Assembly (NCBI GenBank): GCA_030649945.1
Contig: JAUSFE010000085.1
Coordinates: 1 to 48,772, forward strand
DNA length: 48,772 nucleotides
Direction of reading: 5' to 3'
Origin: Dehalococcoidia bacterium
GTDB taxonomy: Bacteria; Chloroflexota; Dehalococcoidia; SM23-28-2; RBG-16-64-32
The position numbers and the translations under genes are program-made. The notes beneath the pieces are model-generated. The model was given only the letters and a program-made list of their open reading frames with translations. It was not told where the DNA came from and searched no databases. Every line of letters begins with the position of its first letter. Within the stretch, counting starts at the first letter, position 1. Shown here one piece after another: positions 29,166 to 37,362 of the stretch.

Positions 29166-30341
29166 CTAACGCACGCGACCGATCGCAAACTTCAGGTAGT
29201 CGCCTTCGGGGAACGCGGGCAAGACCGGGTGGTCGAATGCGGCGCCGTACAGGGCTTCGAACACCCAGTGGCGGCCGGCGTGGCGGGCACCGGCCTCGAT
29301 ACTTGCCAGAAAGTCGTCCTTCCCGAAGTGGCTGGAGCACGATGACGCGCACAGCAGGCCCCCCGGCGCCGTGACCGCCGACGCCAGCTTGTGCAATCGC
29401 TGGTAGGCCTGGCGCGCCTCAGGCACCGCATCCTTCCTGGGGGCGAAGCTCGGCGGGTCGGAGATAACGATGTCCCATCGATCGCCGCGCTCGATCGCCG
29501 CCTTCAAGAATACGAAGGCGTCGAGTGCGTGAAACCTCGCGCGATCCATGGGCAGGTTGTTCAGTTCGAAGTTGCGCCTCGCGGCCTCGATCGCGGGTCT
29601 CGCCATGTCCACGGTGTCCGTGCTGCGGGCGCCGGCCATTGCCGCGTGCACCGCGAAGCCACCCGTGTAGCCGAACAGGTTCAGGACGGACTTGCCACGG
29701 GCGCGCCCGGCCACTCGTACCCGGTTCTCGCGCTGGTCGATGAAGAGGCCGCCCTTTTGTCCGTGCGCCAGATCCACTACGAAGCGGACGCCGTTCTCCA
29801 GAACCTCTCGTTCGTCTTGCTTGGCACCCGTCTTGGGCGAGGATCGATCCAGCACCGCCCGAATCGGCAAACGCGGTCCCGCTGCCAAGCGTAGCCGCGG
29901 TTCGAACGGATCGTAGAAAGCGCCCGCACCGTCACCGTCAAAACGAACGACGGCGGTGTCGGCATAGAAGTCGACGTGTACGCCTGGCAGGAGATCGCCC
30001 TCACCGTGCACCCAGCGAAATACGTTGGTCTTCGAAAGATCGAGTCGCTCCAGCCGGCGGTCCAGCGCCGTCCGCAGCCGTTCCGCTAGTAGCGAGTCCG
30101 CGTCCGCGAAGCGGTGGCCGGGTCCGCCCGATTCCAGCACCCGCACGGCGATCGGTGATCGCTCGTCCCAGAAGCCCCGGGCGATGGGTCGTCCATCGCG
30201 CGTGTGGATTTCGACGAGGGTGCCATTGTCCGGGATGACGCGAACATCCAGCGCATCTCGGTAGATCCAGGGGTGGCCCTGTCGAATGGAGCGCGAAAGG
30301 TTCTTCTTGAGAACCACGGCACGCGGCCGATCGCGGGTCAT
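29166..30341 (-). CDS. class I SAM-dependent rRNA methyltransferase, RlmI-like
   Basis: This 391-residue protein matches the RlmI/YccW group of 23S rRNA cytosine-C5 methyltransferases. An N-terminal PUA-like domain includes HPWIYRDAL. The Rossmann domain has KSVLNLFGYTGGFAVHAAMAG for SAM binding, then DIVISDPPSFAP and SSCSSHFGKDDF, where Cys residues needed for C5 transfer are expected. ATG 30341 is chosen; an in-frame TTG at 30371 is possible. It lies between the tRNA-Gly and tRNA-Glu fragments, so it may itself be island cargo or a piece of chromosome between two islands. Confidence 0.88.
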   Translation of the reverse strand: MTRDRPRAVVLKKNLSRSIRQGHPWIYRDALDVRVIPDNGTLVEIHTRDGRPIARGFWDERSPIAVRVLESGGPGHRFADADSLLAERLRTALDRRLERLDLSKTNVFRWVHGEGDLLPGVHVDFYADTAVVRFDGDGAGAFYDPFEPRLRLAAGPRLPIRAVLDRSSPKTGAKQDEREVLENGVRFVVDLAHGQKGGLFIDQRENRVRVAGRARGKSVLNLFGYTGGFAVHAAMAGARSTDTVDMARPAIEAARRNFELNNLPMDRARFHALDAFVFLKAAIERGDRWDIVISDPPSFAPRKDAVPEARQAYQRLHKLASAVTAPGGLLCASSCSSHFGKDDFLASIEAGARHAGRHWVFEALYGAAFDHPVLPAFPEGDYLKFAIGRVR

Positions 30342-30468
30342 GCTGAAGGCACTGCGCGGGCGTCGCCGCAACTTGCTGGTTCGGCGCCTGCCATCGGTGC
30401 TCCTCCACTTCTCCTTCGGGGCCGATTACTGGATTCTACAACAGCCCTCGCAAACGGCCACAATTGAT

Positions 30469-30507
30469 AAGCCCCCTTAGCACCGACGGCCGGTGGTCAG
30501 GGGGCTT
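30469..30507. repeat. nested hairpin upstream of the methyltransferase
   Basis: AAGCCCCCT (30469-30477) pairs with AGGGGGCTT (30499-30507), enclosing a second stem CACCG-acgg-CCGGTG. The 39-nt structure lies between the methyltransferase and the tRNA-Glu fragment and could be a terminator or a recombination-related structure. Confidence 0.45.
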
Positions 30508-30524
30508 ACCAGGTATGAAAAGTG

Positions 30525-30568
30525 TGGTAGCGCATACGGGAGTCGAACCCGTGTTTCCGCCTTGAGAG
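30525..30568 (-). repeat. degenerate 3' half of tRNA-Glu(CTC)
   Basis: From the CCA end (30525-30527) to the anticodon loop (CTTGAGAG, 30561-30568) this matches the whole tRNA-Glu(CTC) at 33138-33214 with a few substitutions and one missing base. The preceding flank AAAGTG is also shared. The 5' half is replaced by unrelated sequence, so it is not a working tRNA. It marks the far end of the tRNA-Glu cassette. GATTCGTATCTG lies 49 bases further on (30617-30628). Confidence 0.7.
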
Positions 30569-30839
30569 TTCAAGAGAAGCCGTCCCAACCAGTTCCGGCT
30601 TAACCCATTATGTGCCGATTCGTATCTGTAATGCCGGTCAACTGGAATGGGCGTTCCCGTCTCGCCACACCTCTTCCCGGGAAACATGGCCACAAAATGG
30701 CCACCGTTTTGGAGTCGCGGGCGGCGCCTGCGATTGCACCCTGCCCCCCAAATGGCACATTGCTTAAGCGCTTCCAAGGCTACTCGACCGATCGAGTCAA
30801 CGATTCCATCCAGGGTGTCGCCGACGTGCGACGTGGCAG
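30569..30839. other. island-end spacer
   Basis: No gene is recognised. The spacer holds CGTATCTG (30621-30628), also found near the other tRNA fragments, and two near copies of GGCCACAAAATGGCCAC around 30686-30703. Confidence 0.35.
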
Positions 30840-31574
30840 CTAGCTGGAAACCCTCGCCGACTCCGCTTCGCTGTCCTCCTCCGCCCATTTTCCCATCAGC
30901 TTGCCGTCACTCATAGAGATAACGACGTCCGCCTTCTGCGCGATCGAGTTGTCATGGGTGGCCACGACGACGGTGCGCTTGTCGTCGGCGAGCCGGCGGA
31001 GGAGCGAGATGACCTGCCCGCCGGTGGTGGAGTCGAGGTTGGCGGTCGGTTCGTCGGCGAGTATGAGAGCCGGGTCGTTTGCCAACGCACGGGCGATCGC
31101 GACGCGCTGCTGCTCGCCTCCGGAGAGGCGCGTGGGACGTCGGGTGTATCTGTCCGGCGCCAACTTCACGCGCTCGAGCAGCGATTCAGCCTTCTGTTTC
31201 CGGGCGGCCGGACCCATTCCGCCGGCGAGCTCCATTGGCAGCATCACGTTCTCGAGTGCAGTGAGACTGGGCATGAGGTTGAACATCTGGAAGACGAAGC
31301 CGACTTTCCTGCGGCGGTAGTCGACCTCATCGCCACCCTTCAGCCTACCGACATCGATTCCGTCGACCACGATGTCGCCGGAATCGGGCCGGTCGAGTGC
31401 GCCAAATAGGTTGAGCAGCGTGCTCTTGCCGCAGCCGCTGGGCCCGCGCAGGGCAACCATCTTTCCGCGCGGCAGCTGGAGGCTTACGCCGTCCACCGCC
31501 CGCACGAGGACGGGGCCACTCTTGAAGTGCTTGACTACGTTTGCCAGGACGGCAGTGTACTCGGGATCATTCAT
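30840..31574 (-). CDS. ABC transporter ATP-binding protein (MacB/LolD type)
   Basis: This 244-residue ATPase has Walker A GPSGCGKST (about 44-52), the Q-loop FVFQMFNLMPSLTALENVMLP typical of the MacB/LolD/FtsE group, signature LSGGEQQR, Walker B ILADEPTANLD and the switch THD. It should energise the permease encoded just upstream, whose stop codon it overlaps by eight bases (ATGAATGA). ATG 31574 is chosen because of that overlap. The transported or extruded substrate is unknown. Confidence 0.92.
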   Translation of the reverse strand: MNDPEYTAVLANVVKHFKSGPVLVRAVDGVSLQLPRGKMVALRGPSGCGKSTLLNLFGALDRPDSGDIVVDGIDVGRLKGGDEVDYRRRKVGFVFQMFNLMPSLTALENVMLPMELAGGMGPAARKQKAESLLERVKLAPDRYTRRPTRLSGGEQQRVAIARALANDPALILADEPTANLDSTTGGQVISLLRRLADDKRTVVVATHDNSIAQKADVVISMSDGKLMGKWAEEDSEAESARVSS

Positions 31575-33027
31575 AGCGCAGAACCTCCGCGGGCCGAACG
31601 CGCCCGACATACCAAGCTGGGATGACTGTTGCGATGAGCGCGAGACCGAGCGCGATGGCTAGCGCATAGGCGAAGACCGACGGCGAGACAGCAACGTCGA
31701 CGCTGCCGAGAAGCGAGTTCGTGCCGTTCGCAGCGCCGCCGGCTCCAGCAACGAAGAAGCCGCCACCTCCACCGCCCGGCCCGCCGACGTTGGTCGCCGG
31801 GCCGCCCGTACCTGTTGTCGGATCGGAGACCAGGCCGTCCGCCACCAACTGCGCGAGCGGGAACGTCGCGATTGCGCCAACCAGCGCTGCGCCGATCGCG
31901 ATGAACGCCGTCTCGATGCCGAGCTGGCTGACCACGTTCCAGTTGGACGCGCCGATCGCTTTCAGGATGCCGATCTCGCGTACACGCTGGCGGGCGACGA
32001 TGCCGATCGAGAAGAGGATGATAATCGCACTGGCGACGAGAGCCGCGATGAGCCCGACCTGGCTGCTGCTCTTAGCGTCGGACAGCGGCGAGCTGATTGC
32101 TGTGAAGGCACTCTCTGCGGTCGTGACGTCGGCCTTGTCCGTGCCGAGCGCGTTCTTGACGTCGTTTGAGACCTGGTCGACGTTGTCGACGTTGTTCACC
32201 TTAACGATCGCTTGGTCGACGGTGTCCGTGTGGGCGAAGATCGTGCGCTCGGTCTCGATCGGGAGAGCAATGCCGTTGTCGCCGAACGTCGTGCCGGTAG
32301 AGTAGATCCCGATTACCGTGAGCGTCGTGGTCGTGCCGGTCTCGGTACCGTCGCTAGACACGTTGTTCAGAGTGAACGTGTCGCCTCCAGCGAGGCTGTT
32401 GGCGTCGGCAATCGCCTGACCGATGACGGCGACGTTCTTCCCTGCGTCGTCAGTTGTAAAACTGCGGCCCGAGGTAATCTCCGTGTCGCCGGTGGCGAGC
32501 GAACTAAGCGTGTTCGGGTCGTCGGTGCCGGTGACGATGATTGGCGGCGAAAAGCCCTGGCCGTTCGGTCCGCGGAAGGTCGGGCCGCCTTGCCCACCGT
32601 TACCCGGAGGAGTGACTGTACCGGCGGTGATCGTGTCGCCCTGGTAGACGTCAGTGACGACGCGTGTGATCGAAGCGACGTTCGGGATCGAGGTCAGCTT
32701 CTGCAGGTCGTCGTCGGTTATCGTCGGCTGGGAATCGTCGTCCGCGTCGGAGGGTGCTGGCGTAGGCGTCGCCAGCGCGCCGCCTGGGCCATTACCGCCG
32801 CGCGGTCCGCCGAAGCCGAAGACGCCGCCTCCGAAGCTGCCAGCGGGTCGCACGGTGATGTCGGTTCCGACGCTGGCTCGGATGTCGTCCAGGCGCTGGG
32901 CGAAGGCGCCATCGACAGTGATCATGATCAGGGCTAGGCCGATGCTGACGGCGAGAACGCCGACGAGCAGGCTTCCCCTCAGCGGAGCACGAATAAGGGC
33001 GCGCCAGGCCCATCGAAATATAGTCAT
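31567..33027 (-). CDS. ABC transporter permease (MacB/FtsX family)
   Basis: This 486-residue protein has one N-terminal membrane segment (about 18-40), a long outer domain with Gly-rich stretches (about 45-320) and three C-terminal membrane segments, the MacB/FtsX layout. The end matches the family's second FtsX domain. ATG 33027 follows GGAGG. With the ATPase it forms a two-gene operon and makes up the entire cargo between the tRNA-Glu half and the whole tRNA-Glu. No periplasmic adaptor gene is near. Confidence 0.9.
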   Translation of the reverse strand: MTIFRWAWRALIRAPLRGSLLVGVLAVSIGLALIMITVDGAFAQRLDDIRASVGTDITVRPAGSFGGGVFGFGGPRGGNGPGGALATPTPAPSDADDDSQPTITDDDLQKLTSIPNVASITRVVTDVYQGDTITAGTVTPPGNGGQGGPTFRGPNGQGFSPPIIVTGTDDPNTLSSLATGDTEITSGRSFTTDDAGKNVAVIGQAIADANSLAGGDTFTLNNVSSDGTETGTTTTLTVIGIYSTGTTFGDNGIALPIETERTIFAHTDTVDQAIVKVNNVDNVDQVSNDVKNALGTDKADVTTAESAFTAISSPLSDAKSSSQVGLIAALVASAIIILFSIGIVARQRVREIGILKAIGASNWNVVSQLGIETAFIAIGAALVGAIATFPLAQLVADGLVSDPTTGTGGPATNVGGPGGGGGGFFVAGAGGAANGTNSLLGSVDVAVSPSVFAYALAIALGLALIATVIPAWYVGRVRPAEVLRYE

Positions 33028-33137
33028 ACGCTCATTCCTCCGTTGTTTGCCGTAAGATTATCGGGCAACGATTAAGGACTGATGAAACGCACATTAGAAA
33101 ACGTTAACTGAACTATCAGGCGTTCGAGCGGAAAGTG

Positions 33138-33214
33138 TGGTGGCGCATACGGGATTCGAACCCGTGATCTCCGCCTTGAGAGGGCGGCGTCCTGGGCCAC
33201 TAGACGAATGCGCC
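33138..33214 (-). tRNA. tRNA-Glu (anticodon CTC)
   Basis: The minus strand gives a complete tRNA: GGCGCAT acceptor pairing with ATGCGCC, anticodon loop CTCTCAA (anticodon CTC), T-arm GGGTTCGAATCCC and encoded CCA (33138-33140). Its 5' end is eight bases from the CCA end of a tRNA-Gln 3' half, so it was probably the second gene of an ancestral tRNA-Gln/tRNA-Glu operon. Confidence 0.93.
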
Positions 33215-33222
33215 ACGGGATC

Positions 33223-33266
33223 TGGCTGCGGGGCCAGGATTCGAACCTGGACTAACTGATCCAGAG
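33223..33266 (-). repeat. 3' half of tRNA-Gln(CTG)
   Basis: From CCA (33223-33225) to the anticodon loop (ATCCAGAG, 33259-33266) this matches the whole tRNA-Gln at 35671-35744 except for two compensatory T-stem changes (C/G instead of T/A). The 5' half is absent here; a matching 5' half lies at 43660-43698. It is the left junction of the inserted DNA. Confidence 0.8.
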
Positions 33267-33279
33267 CCCCACCAGTGCC

Positions 33280-33308
33280 ATGATACGCCATGACGAGCGC
33301 TGCCGCAA
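33280..33308 (-). promoter_or_regulatory. promoter at the island's left end, facing tRNA-Glu
   Basis: On the minus strand TTGCGG (33303-33308), 17 bp and TATCAT (33280-33285) point out of the island through the tRNA-Gln half into tRNA-Glu(CTC). The same -35 hexamer precedes the tRNA-Gln 5' half at 43733-43738. It may replace the promoter that the insertion moved away. Confidence 0.5.
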
Positions 33309-33490
33309 AACGACCGCTTCGTATCTAAGGTGGCGATGTCAGCCGGTCTGCCTGTCGCGCCCTGACGGTCCATTATGGACGGCGCGTTGCAAGTTGGTTT
33401 GCAGTCCTGGCCGCCTGCACGCTCTCGACAACCGCTCTGATCACAGCGGCATCCACCAGTAGCGGGGAGACGATGCGGGCGGGGAATCTT

Positions 33491-33562
33491 AGCGCCCGCT
33501 AGAATGTATTGTGAAATCGGGCGCTATTCCGCTTGACAGGTAACGCCGGTTATGTGTACTCT
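33491..33562 (+). promoter_or_regulatory. hairpin and promoter of the SipW cassette
   Basis: AGCGCCCG (33491-33498) and its complement (33518-33525) form a hairpin. TTGACA (33533-33538), 18 bp and TACTCT (33557-33562) then make a promoter about 40 bp before the first secreted-protein gene. Confidence 0.5.
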
Positions 33563-33601
33563 CCCCGCATCAACGTCTGCGGCAGTCTGGAGGTCAGTTA
33601 G

Positions 33602-34105
33602 ATGAAGCGAAGCATACTCCTCAGTCTTCTCATAATCGGCGCGGCGGCCACCCTTCTCGGTTCGGGCACGTTCGCCGTGTTCACCACGTTTTCCTCTGAC
33701 TCCGGAGTTCTGAAGTCGGGGTCCATCAGTATGAGCGTCTTGGGCTCTGGACCCAACACCCTGATATTTACCGGAGGTGCGCATTGCCCCGACGGACTGT
33801 TTCCCGGCGATTTCTGCTCGGACATTGTGACGGTCACAAACACGAGCTCCGTCAGCAACATCAAGATCACAGGCGTGACGACCGCTGAAACCGGCGGCCT
33901 CGAGACCTGCGGCATCGAGATCCCCCCCGACAGCCTGACGACGACCACCGCCCCACTTATCCCAAGTATCATCGGCACAATCCTGGCGCCGAACGGCACC
34001 ACTACGTTCACCATAAAAACCACCCTGGACAGCACGGCTGATTCCAGCTGTCAAAACCAGTCGGCCAGTGTGGGGGTTACGGTGGCGGCGGAGTCGATCC
34101 CCTAA
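33602..34105 (+). CDS. SipW-dependent secreted protein, TasA/camelysin-like
   Basis: This 167-residue protein begins MKRSILLSLLIIGAAATLLG followed by SGTFAVFTTFSSDSGVLKSGSISM, the SipW-dependent signal peptide layout of TasA and camelysin. After cleavage a beta-rich domain of about 130 residues remains, with TVTNTSSVSNIKITGV and several Cys. TasA-like proteins form surface fibres; fibre formation here is inference. GGAGG precedes the ATG. It is followed by a matching signal peptidase and a second substrate with a near-identical signal. Confidence 0.8.
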   Translation: MKRSILLSLLIIGAAATLLGSGTFAVFTTFSSDSGVLKSGSISMSVLGSGPNTLIFTGGAHCPDGLFPGDFCSDIVTVTNTSSVSNIKITGVTTAETGGLETCGIEIPPDSLTTTTAPLIPSIIGTILAPNGTTTFTIKTTLDSTADSSCQNQSASVGVTVAAESIP

Positions 34106-34277
34106 GCCCCTTCCCGGTGGGCGTCTCCTTTTTTCGTCGTTGAGGAAGAAGAAATCTGCATGACAACAGGACGGGTACCAGGGTCTTGGCGGTGAGCGGC
34201 CCTGAACCGGGATTTTGCCGGGCGGGGCGGGTCGGCTGTGGCTCGCCCCGTGGATGCGCAGCCCGCGCAGGCATAGC

Positions 34278-34847
34278 ATGACGCCGTCGTTGCGGATGGC
34301 GTTAAGGCTGGGCGGCTGGATCGTTCTGGCGGGGGCCATCGTTGTTGCGGCCGGCTGGCTGGTCGTGGCAGCAGGGCCGCGTCTGGTGGGCTGGCAGAGT
34401 GCGGTTGTCCTTTCTGGCAGCATGGAGCCTGCACTGAACGTGGGGGACATCGCCTTCGTTGAGCTAACGTCGAATCCTGGCGCAGTGCGGCCGGGCGACA
34501 TAATCACTTTTCGCTCGCCGGACGACCACAGCAGGCGTGTTTCACACCGCGTCGTCGAGGTGGTCAACGATGGCAATGGCCTGAGCTTCCGCACCAAGGG
34601 CGACAGCAACGAGCTGCCGGACCAGCAGCTAATCCCGGCCGAAAACCTGGTCGGGAAAGTGCGCTTCCACCTGCCCTACCTGGGGTATGTCGGAGACTGG
34701 CTGAGGGGACGGGATGGATTCCTGCTGTTCGTGGGCATCCCGGGGATCCTCATCATCACCGGCGAACTGCGCAACATCGCGCGCGAGGTCGCGCGGGCGA
34801 GGCGTCTGCGGCTGGTCTCGAGGGCCGGCGGCGGAGAAGAGAGCTGA
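34278..34847 (+). CDS. signal peptidase I, SipW (ER-like) type
   Basis: This 189-residue membrane protease has one N-terminal segment (about 13-33), then VVLSGSMEPALNVGD with the catalytic Ser48, and RRVSHRVVEVV with His90 in place of the Lys of ordinary signal peptidases. KGDSN completes the site. A C-terminal membrane segment (about 151-168) follows. This is the SipW/ER-type enzyme that processes TasA-like precursors. It lies between two such precursors, so it most likely serves both. ATG 34278 is chosen because the hydrophobic region begins shortly after it. Confidence 0.88.
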   Translation: MTPSLRMALRLGGWIVLAGAIVVAAGWLVVAAGPRLVGWQSAVVLSGSMEPALNVGDIAFVELTSNPGAVRPGDIITFRSPDDHSRRVSHRVVEVVNDGNGLSFRTKGDSNELPDQQLIPAENLVGKVRFHLPYLGYVGDWLRGRDGFLLFVGIPGILIITGELRNIAREVARARRLRLVSRAGGGEES

Positions 34848-34924
34848 GCGCCGGCAATGCGATCTGGCCGTCTCATTAGCGGAATGACCAAGCTCATGAT
34901 CTGTGCCAACCGGAGGTCAATCCG

Positions 34925-35452
34925 ATGAAGCGAAGTGTGCTCTTCAGTCTTCTGATCATGGGTGTGGTGGCCACCCTTATCGGTGCGCGCACGTCCGCCC
35001 AGTTCACTACGTCCTCCTCTGACTCCGGCGTTCTGAAGGCGGGATCCATCGCCATCACAATTTCGGACGCCGACGGCGATTGGGTTACCAACGCTTTGGA
35101 CAACTGCCCGAACTGGCCGAACTCCCTGCAGAACCTGCCGCCGTGGACCGTGCCCACCGGCGACCCGGACTGCGACGGCTTCCCGGCCTTGCCGCTGCCG
35201 GGCAGCCGCGGCCCGGAGTCCTTTATCGGCACGGACTCCAACTTCGCCTGCGGCGTCAACGCCTGGCCGGCGGACCTCAACGATGACAGCAGGGTGGGGC
35301 TGTCGGATATCCTGGCGTTCATCCCGGTGATGGGCGCTACAGGCCCCGGCCTTCCGTACACCGTTCGCTTCGACCTGAACGCGGACAATAGCGACGGTCT
35401 GTCGGATATTCTGATGCTGATCCCGTTCTTCAACCAGACCTGCACGCCGTAG
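34925..35452 (+). CDS. SipW-dependent secreted protein with calcium-type and dockerin-like repeats
   Basis: This 175-residue protein opens MKRSVLFSLLIMGVVATLIG then ARTSAQFTTSSSDSGVLKAGSIAI, almost the same signal as the first substrate. The mature part differs: DADGDWVTNALDNCPNWPN resembles a thrombospondin type 3 repeat. DLNDDSRVGLSDILAFIPVM and DLNADNSDGLSDILMLIPFF form a pair of dockerin-type calcium loops with helices. Shared signal and unlike mature parts suggest a fibre plus a docking partner. GGAGG precedes the ATG. Confidence 0.78.
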   Translation: MKRSVLFSLLIMGVVATLIGARTSAQFTTSSSDSGVLKAGSIAITISDADGDWVTNALDNCPNWPNSLQNLPPWTVPTGDPDCDGFPALPLPGSRGPESFIGTDSNFACGVNAWPADLNDDSRVGLSDILAFIPVMGATGPGLPYTVRFDLNADNSDGLSDILMLIPFFNQTCTP

Positions 35453-35611
35453 CGCCAGCGCAGTTTGACCGCTGCGTGCAACGCCTGGGCCTGCCGCGCA
35501 GTACGGCCAGGATCACTCTCGACCCAGGTCCCGCCGGTCATGCATCAAGAGGCGGCGTCGTGGGTGCCGGAACTCGCAGTTGGCCTGACGGTGGTTTGCC
35601 GTTGTGTAGCA

Positions 35612-35642
35612 AACGGCCCTCCGATTTCGTCGGAGGGCCGTT
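35612..35642. terminator. terminator of the SipW cassette
   Basis: A 13-bp perfect stem, AACGGCCCTCCGA (35612-35624) with its complement at 35630-35642, has a 5-nt loop TTTCG. No T-run follows. It lies between the second secreted-protein gene and tRNA-Gln. The rest of 35453-35670 holds no gene. Confidence 0.65.
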
Positions 35643-35670
35643 ACTTATGCCGTTATCGATGCGAAATTAC

Positions 35671-35744
35671 TGGCTGCGGGGCTAGGATTCGAACCTAGAC
35701 TAACTGATCCAGAGTCAGCCGTGCTACCGTTACACCATCCCGCA
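35671..35744 (-). tRNA. tRNA-Gln (anticodon CTG)
   Basis: The minus strand gives a complete 74-nt tRNA with anticodon loop CTCTGGA (anticodon CTG), T-arm AGGTTCGAATCCT and encoded CCA. The last acceptor pair is A-C rather than Watson-Crick. Its 5' half (35707-35745) is identical to 43660-43698. No clear promoter lies directly upstream; the neighbouring DNA is the phage-satellite-like element's integrase end. It is probably the island's replacement for the split ancestral copy. Confidence 0.9.
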
Positions 35745-35752
35745 GTATAGTT

Positions 35753-35820
35753 CGTATCTGTTTAGTACAGATAACTCGGTTTGGGCTTGACGCACAGCGC
35801 TCCTACCATAGATAATTCGG
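35753..35820. promoter_or_regulatory. putative integrase arm sites, left end
   Basis: CGTATCTG (35753-35760), a perfect TATCTGT-ttagt-ACAGATA inverted repeat (35755-35773), AGATAACTCGG (35769-35779) and AGATAATTCGG (35810-35820) lie between the tRNA and the integrase gene. The same words recur at the right end, as expected for integrase arm-type binding sites. Confidence 0.55.
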
Positions 35821-35851
35821 TTAGCACTGAACGTCTACAAAAGGAGATACC

Positions 35852-36790
35852 ATGCGTCAAAACCCTACCGCCTTAATTGAACAGGATGCGGGGGTCCGCG
35901 TCAACATCTCGCCGTTCCGCCGGTTCCTCAAGGCGAAGAACCGGGCACCCAAGACCGTCCAGACCTACGTCGAGGCCGTCGAGCGCCTTGACGACTTCCT
36001 GGCCGCTCAAGGGATGCCCCGCAACGTTTCAACGATCACCCGCGAGCACGTCGAGTCTTTTATCGGGCACCTGCTCGATACGGCGGCGGCGGCGACGGCG
36101 GCGAACCGCTACCGCTCGTTACAACAGTTCTTTAAGTACCTGGCCGAGGACGGGGAGATCAAAGACTCGCCGATGGCCCGGATGACCCCGCCCAAGCTCC
36201 CCGACGGCGAGACGCTGGTACTGCGCGAGGATGATCTGCGGCACCTTATCGCCGCTTGCGTCGGCGCCGACTTCGAGGCCCGCCGGGACGCGGCCATTAT
36301 CCGCCTGATGATCGACACCGGATGCCGCATCGGGGAAGCGCTGGCGCTCCGTCTGACGAATGACGACGATAACGACGTTGATCTAGATCAAGGGACAATC
36401 AGACTGCTAGGTAAGGGGCGGCGCTGGCGGACGGCCAGCATCGGCGCAAAGACGGCACGCGCGCTTGACCGCTACCTGCGGGTCCGGCGAGAGCACCCGG
36501 ACGCACCGGCACGCGCATTGTGGCTCGGCAGGCGGGGACCCCTGACAGATCAGGGGCTACGGTTGGTTATCCGCCGTCGCGGCGAGCAGGCCGGGCTAGG
36601 CCGCATACACCCGCACATGCTCAGGCACGCAGCGGCGCACCACTGGCTGGCCGCTGGTGGCTCTGAGGGTGATCTAATGCGGCTGCTTGGCTGGACTTCC
36701 CGCGACATGTTGCAGAGGTACGCAGCGACCACGGGGACAGAGCGCGCCGTGAGCGCCCACAAGCGGATGGGCCTGGGGGACCGGCTGTGA
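35852..36790 (+). CDS. tyrosine recombinase (integrase)
   Basis: This 312-residue protein is a tyrosine recombinase with an N-terminal SAM-like DNA-binding domain (PFRRFLKAKNRAPKTVQTYV) and a catalytic domain. The active residues are visible: Arg159 in TGCRIGEAL, Lys188 in LGKGR, His255 and Arg258 in HPHMLRHA, Trp281 in LLGWTS and Tyr290 in LQRYAA. It probably integrates and excises the element at the tRNA-Gln anticodon loop. AGGAG precedes ATG 35852. It lies 107 bp from the attachment site. Confidence 0.95.
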   Translation: MRQNPTALIEQDAGVRVNISPFRRFLKAKNRAPKTVQTYVEAVERLDDFLAAQGMPRNVSTITREHVESFIGHLLDTAAAATAANRYRSLQQFFKYLAEDGEIKDSPMARMTPPKLPDGETLVLREDDLRHLIAACVGADFEARRDAAIIRLMIDTGCRIGEALALRLTNDDDNDVDLDQGTIRLLGKGRRWRTASIGAKTARALDRYLRVRREHPDAPARALWLGRRGPLTDQGLRLVIRRRGEQAGLGRIHPHMLRHAAAHHWLAAGGSEGDLMRLLGWTSRDMLQRYAATTGTERAVSAHKRMGLGDRL

Positions 36791-37362
36791 GCGCCCCCGT
36801 AGACGCTACCACCATCTATACCGCGTCGAGGTACTGCCTAACCCTGACCGCGCAAGCGCCGTCGCCGCGCAGCGGGGCTCGCAGCGGGTCGGTGGGGAAC
36901 AGTTGGGGCCGCCTGTTGTACGGGCTCCGGTTCGCGATTCCGCAGACGTTCGACCGGCAGGAGCTACAGCGCATCTTTTGGTGGGGGCACCGGGAAGAGT
37001 CCATAAATGACCCCCACTTCCTCGACGGCCTGAGCTGGCTGTTCGCGCAGCCTTGTCTTACGGTCGAGGCGCTGGTGGGCGGCCGCTGGTGCAAGGTCCG
37101 TGAAGTTGATCTGTCGGCGCCAGCTCAGCCCCGCGACCTGAACGATATGCGTGATATCGCGGGCGGCTGGGCTGCCGTGGCCTACCATCTCCGTGACCAT
37201 GAGGGGTGGCGCAACGACAAGATCGCGACCGAGCTAAAGCGTGTCCCGGATAGCGTGACCAGCCGGGTAAGTCAGCTAGTGCACGACGGCAAGAGGGCAT
37301 CGAAGAGGCGGGCCGGTGTCTGCAAGCTTTGTACGGCGAAGGAGTTGACCGACTCCGGCTAG
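36787..37362 (+). CDS. hypothetical protein with possible helix-turn-helix end
   Basis: I do not recognise this 191-residue protein. GTG 36787 overlaps the integrase TGA stop, so the two are translationally coupled. The C-terminal part HEGWRNDKIATELKRVPDSVTSRVSQLVHDG resembles a helix-turn-helix, and two Cys follow in CKLC. A role as excision or expression regulator is possible but unproved. Confidence 0.6.
   Translation: MSAPVDATTIYTASRYCLTLTAQAPSPRSGARSGSVGNSWGRLLYGLRFAIPQTFDRQELQRIFWWGHREESINDPHFLDGLSWLFAQPCLTVEALVGGRWCKVREVDLSAPAQPRDLNDMRDIAGGWAAVAYHLRDHEGWRNDKIATELKRVPDSVTSRVSQLVHDGKRASKRRAGVCKLCTAKELTDSG

Noticed and set aside
30525-30616. Functional tRNA with a long variable arm (Leu/Ser-like) or a tmRNA end
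   Set aside because: No 5' strand complementary to the acceptor end TGCGCTA is found, and the fragment aligns to tRNA-Glu(CTC) with shared flank.
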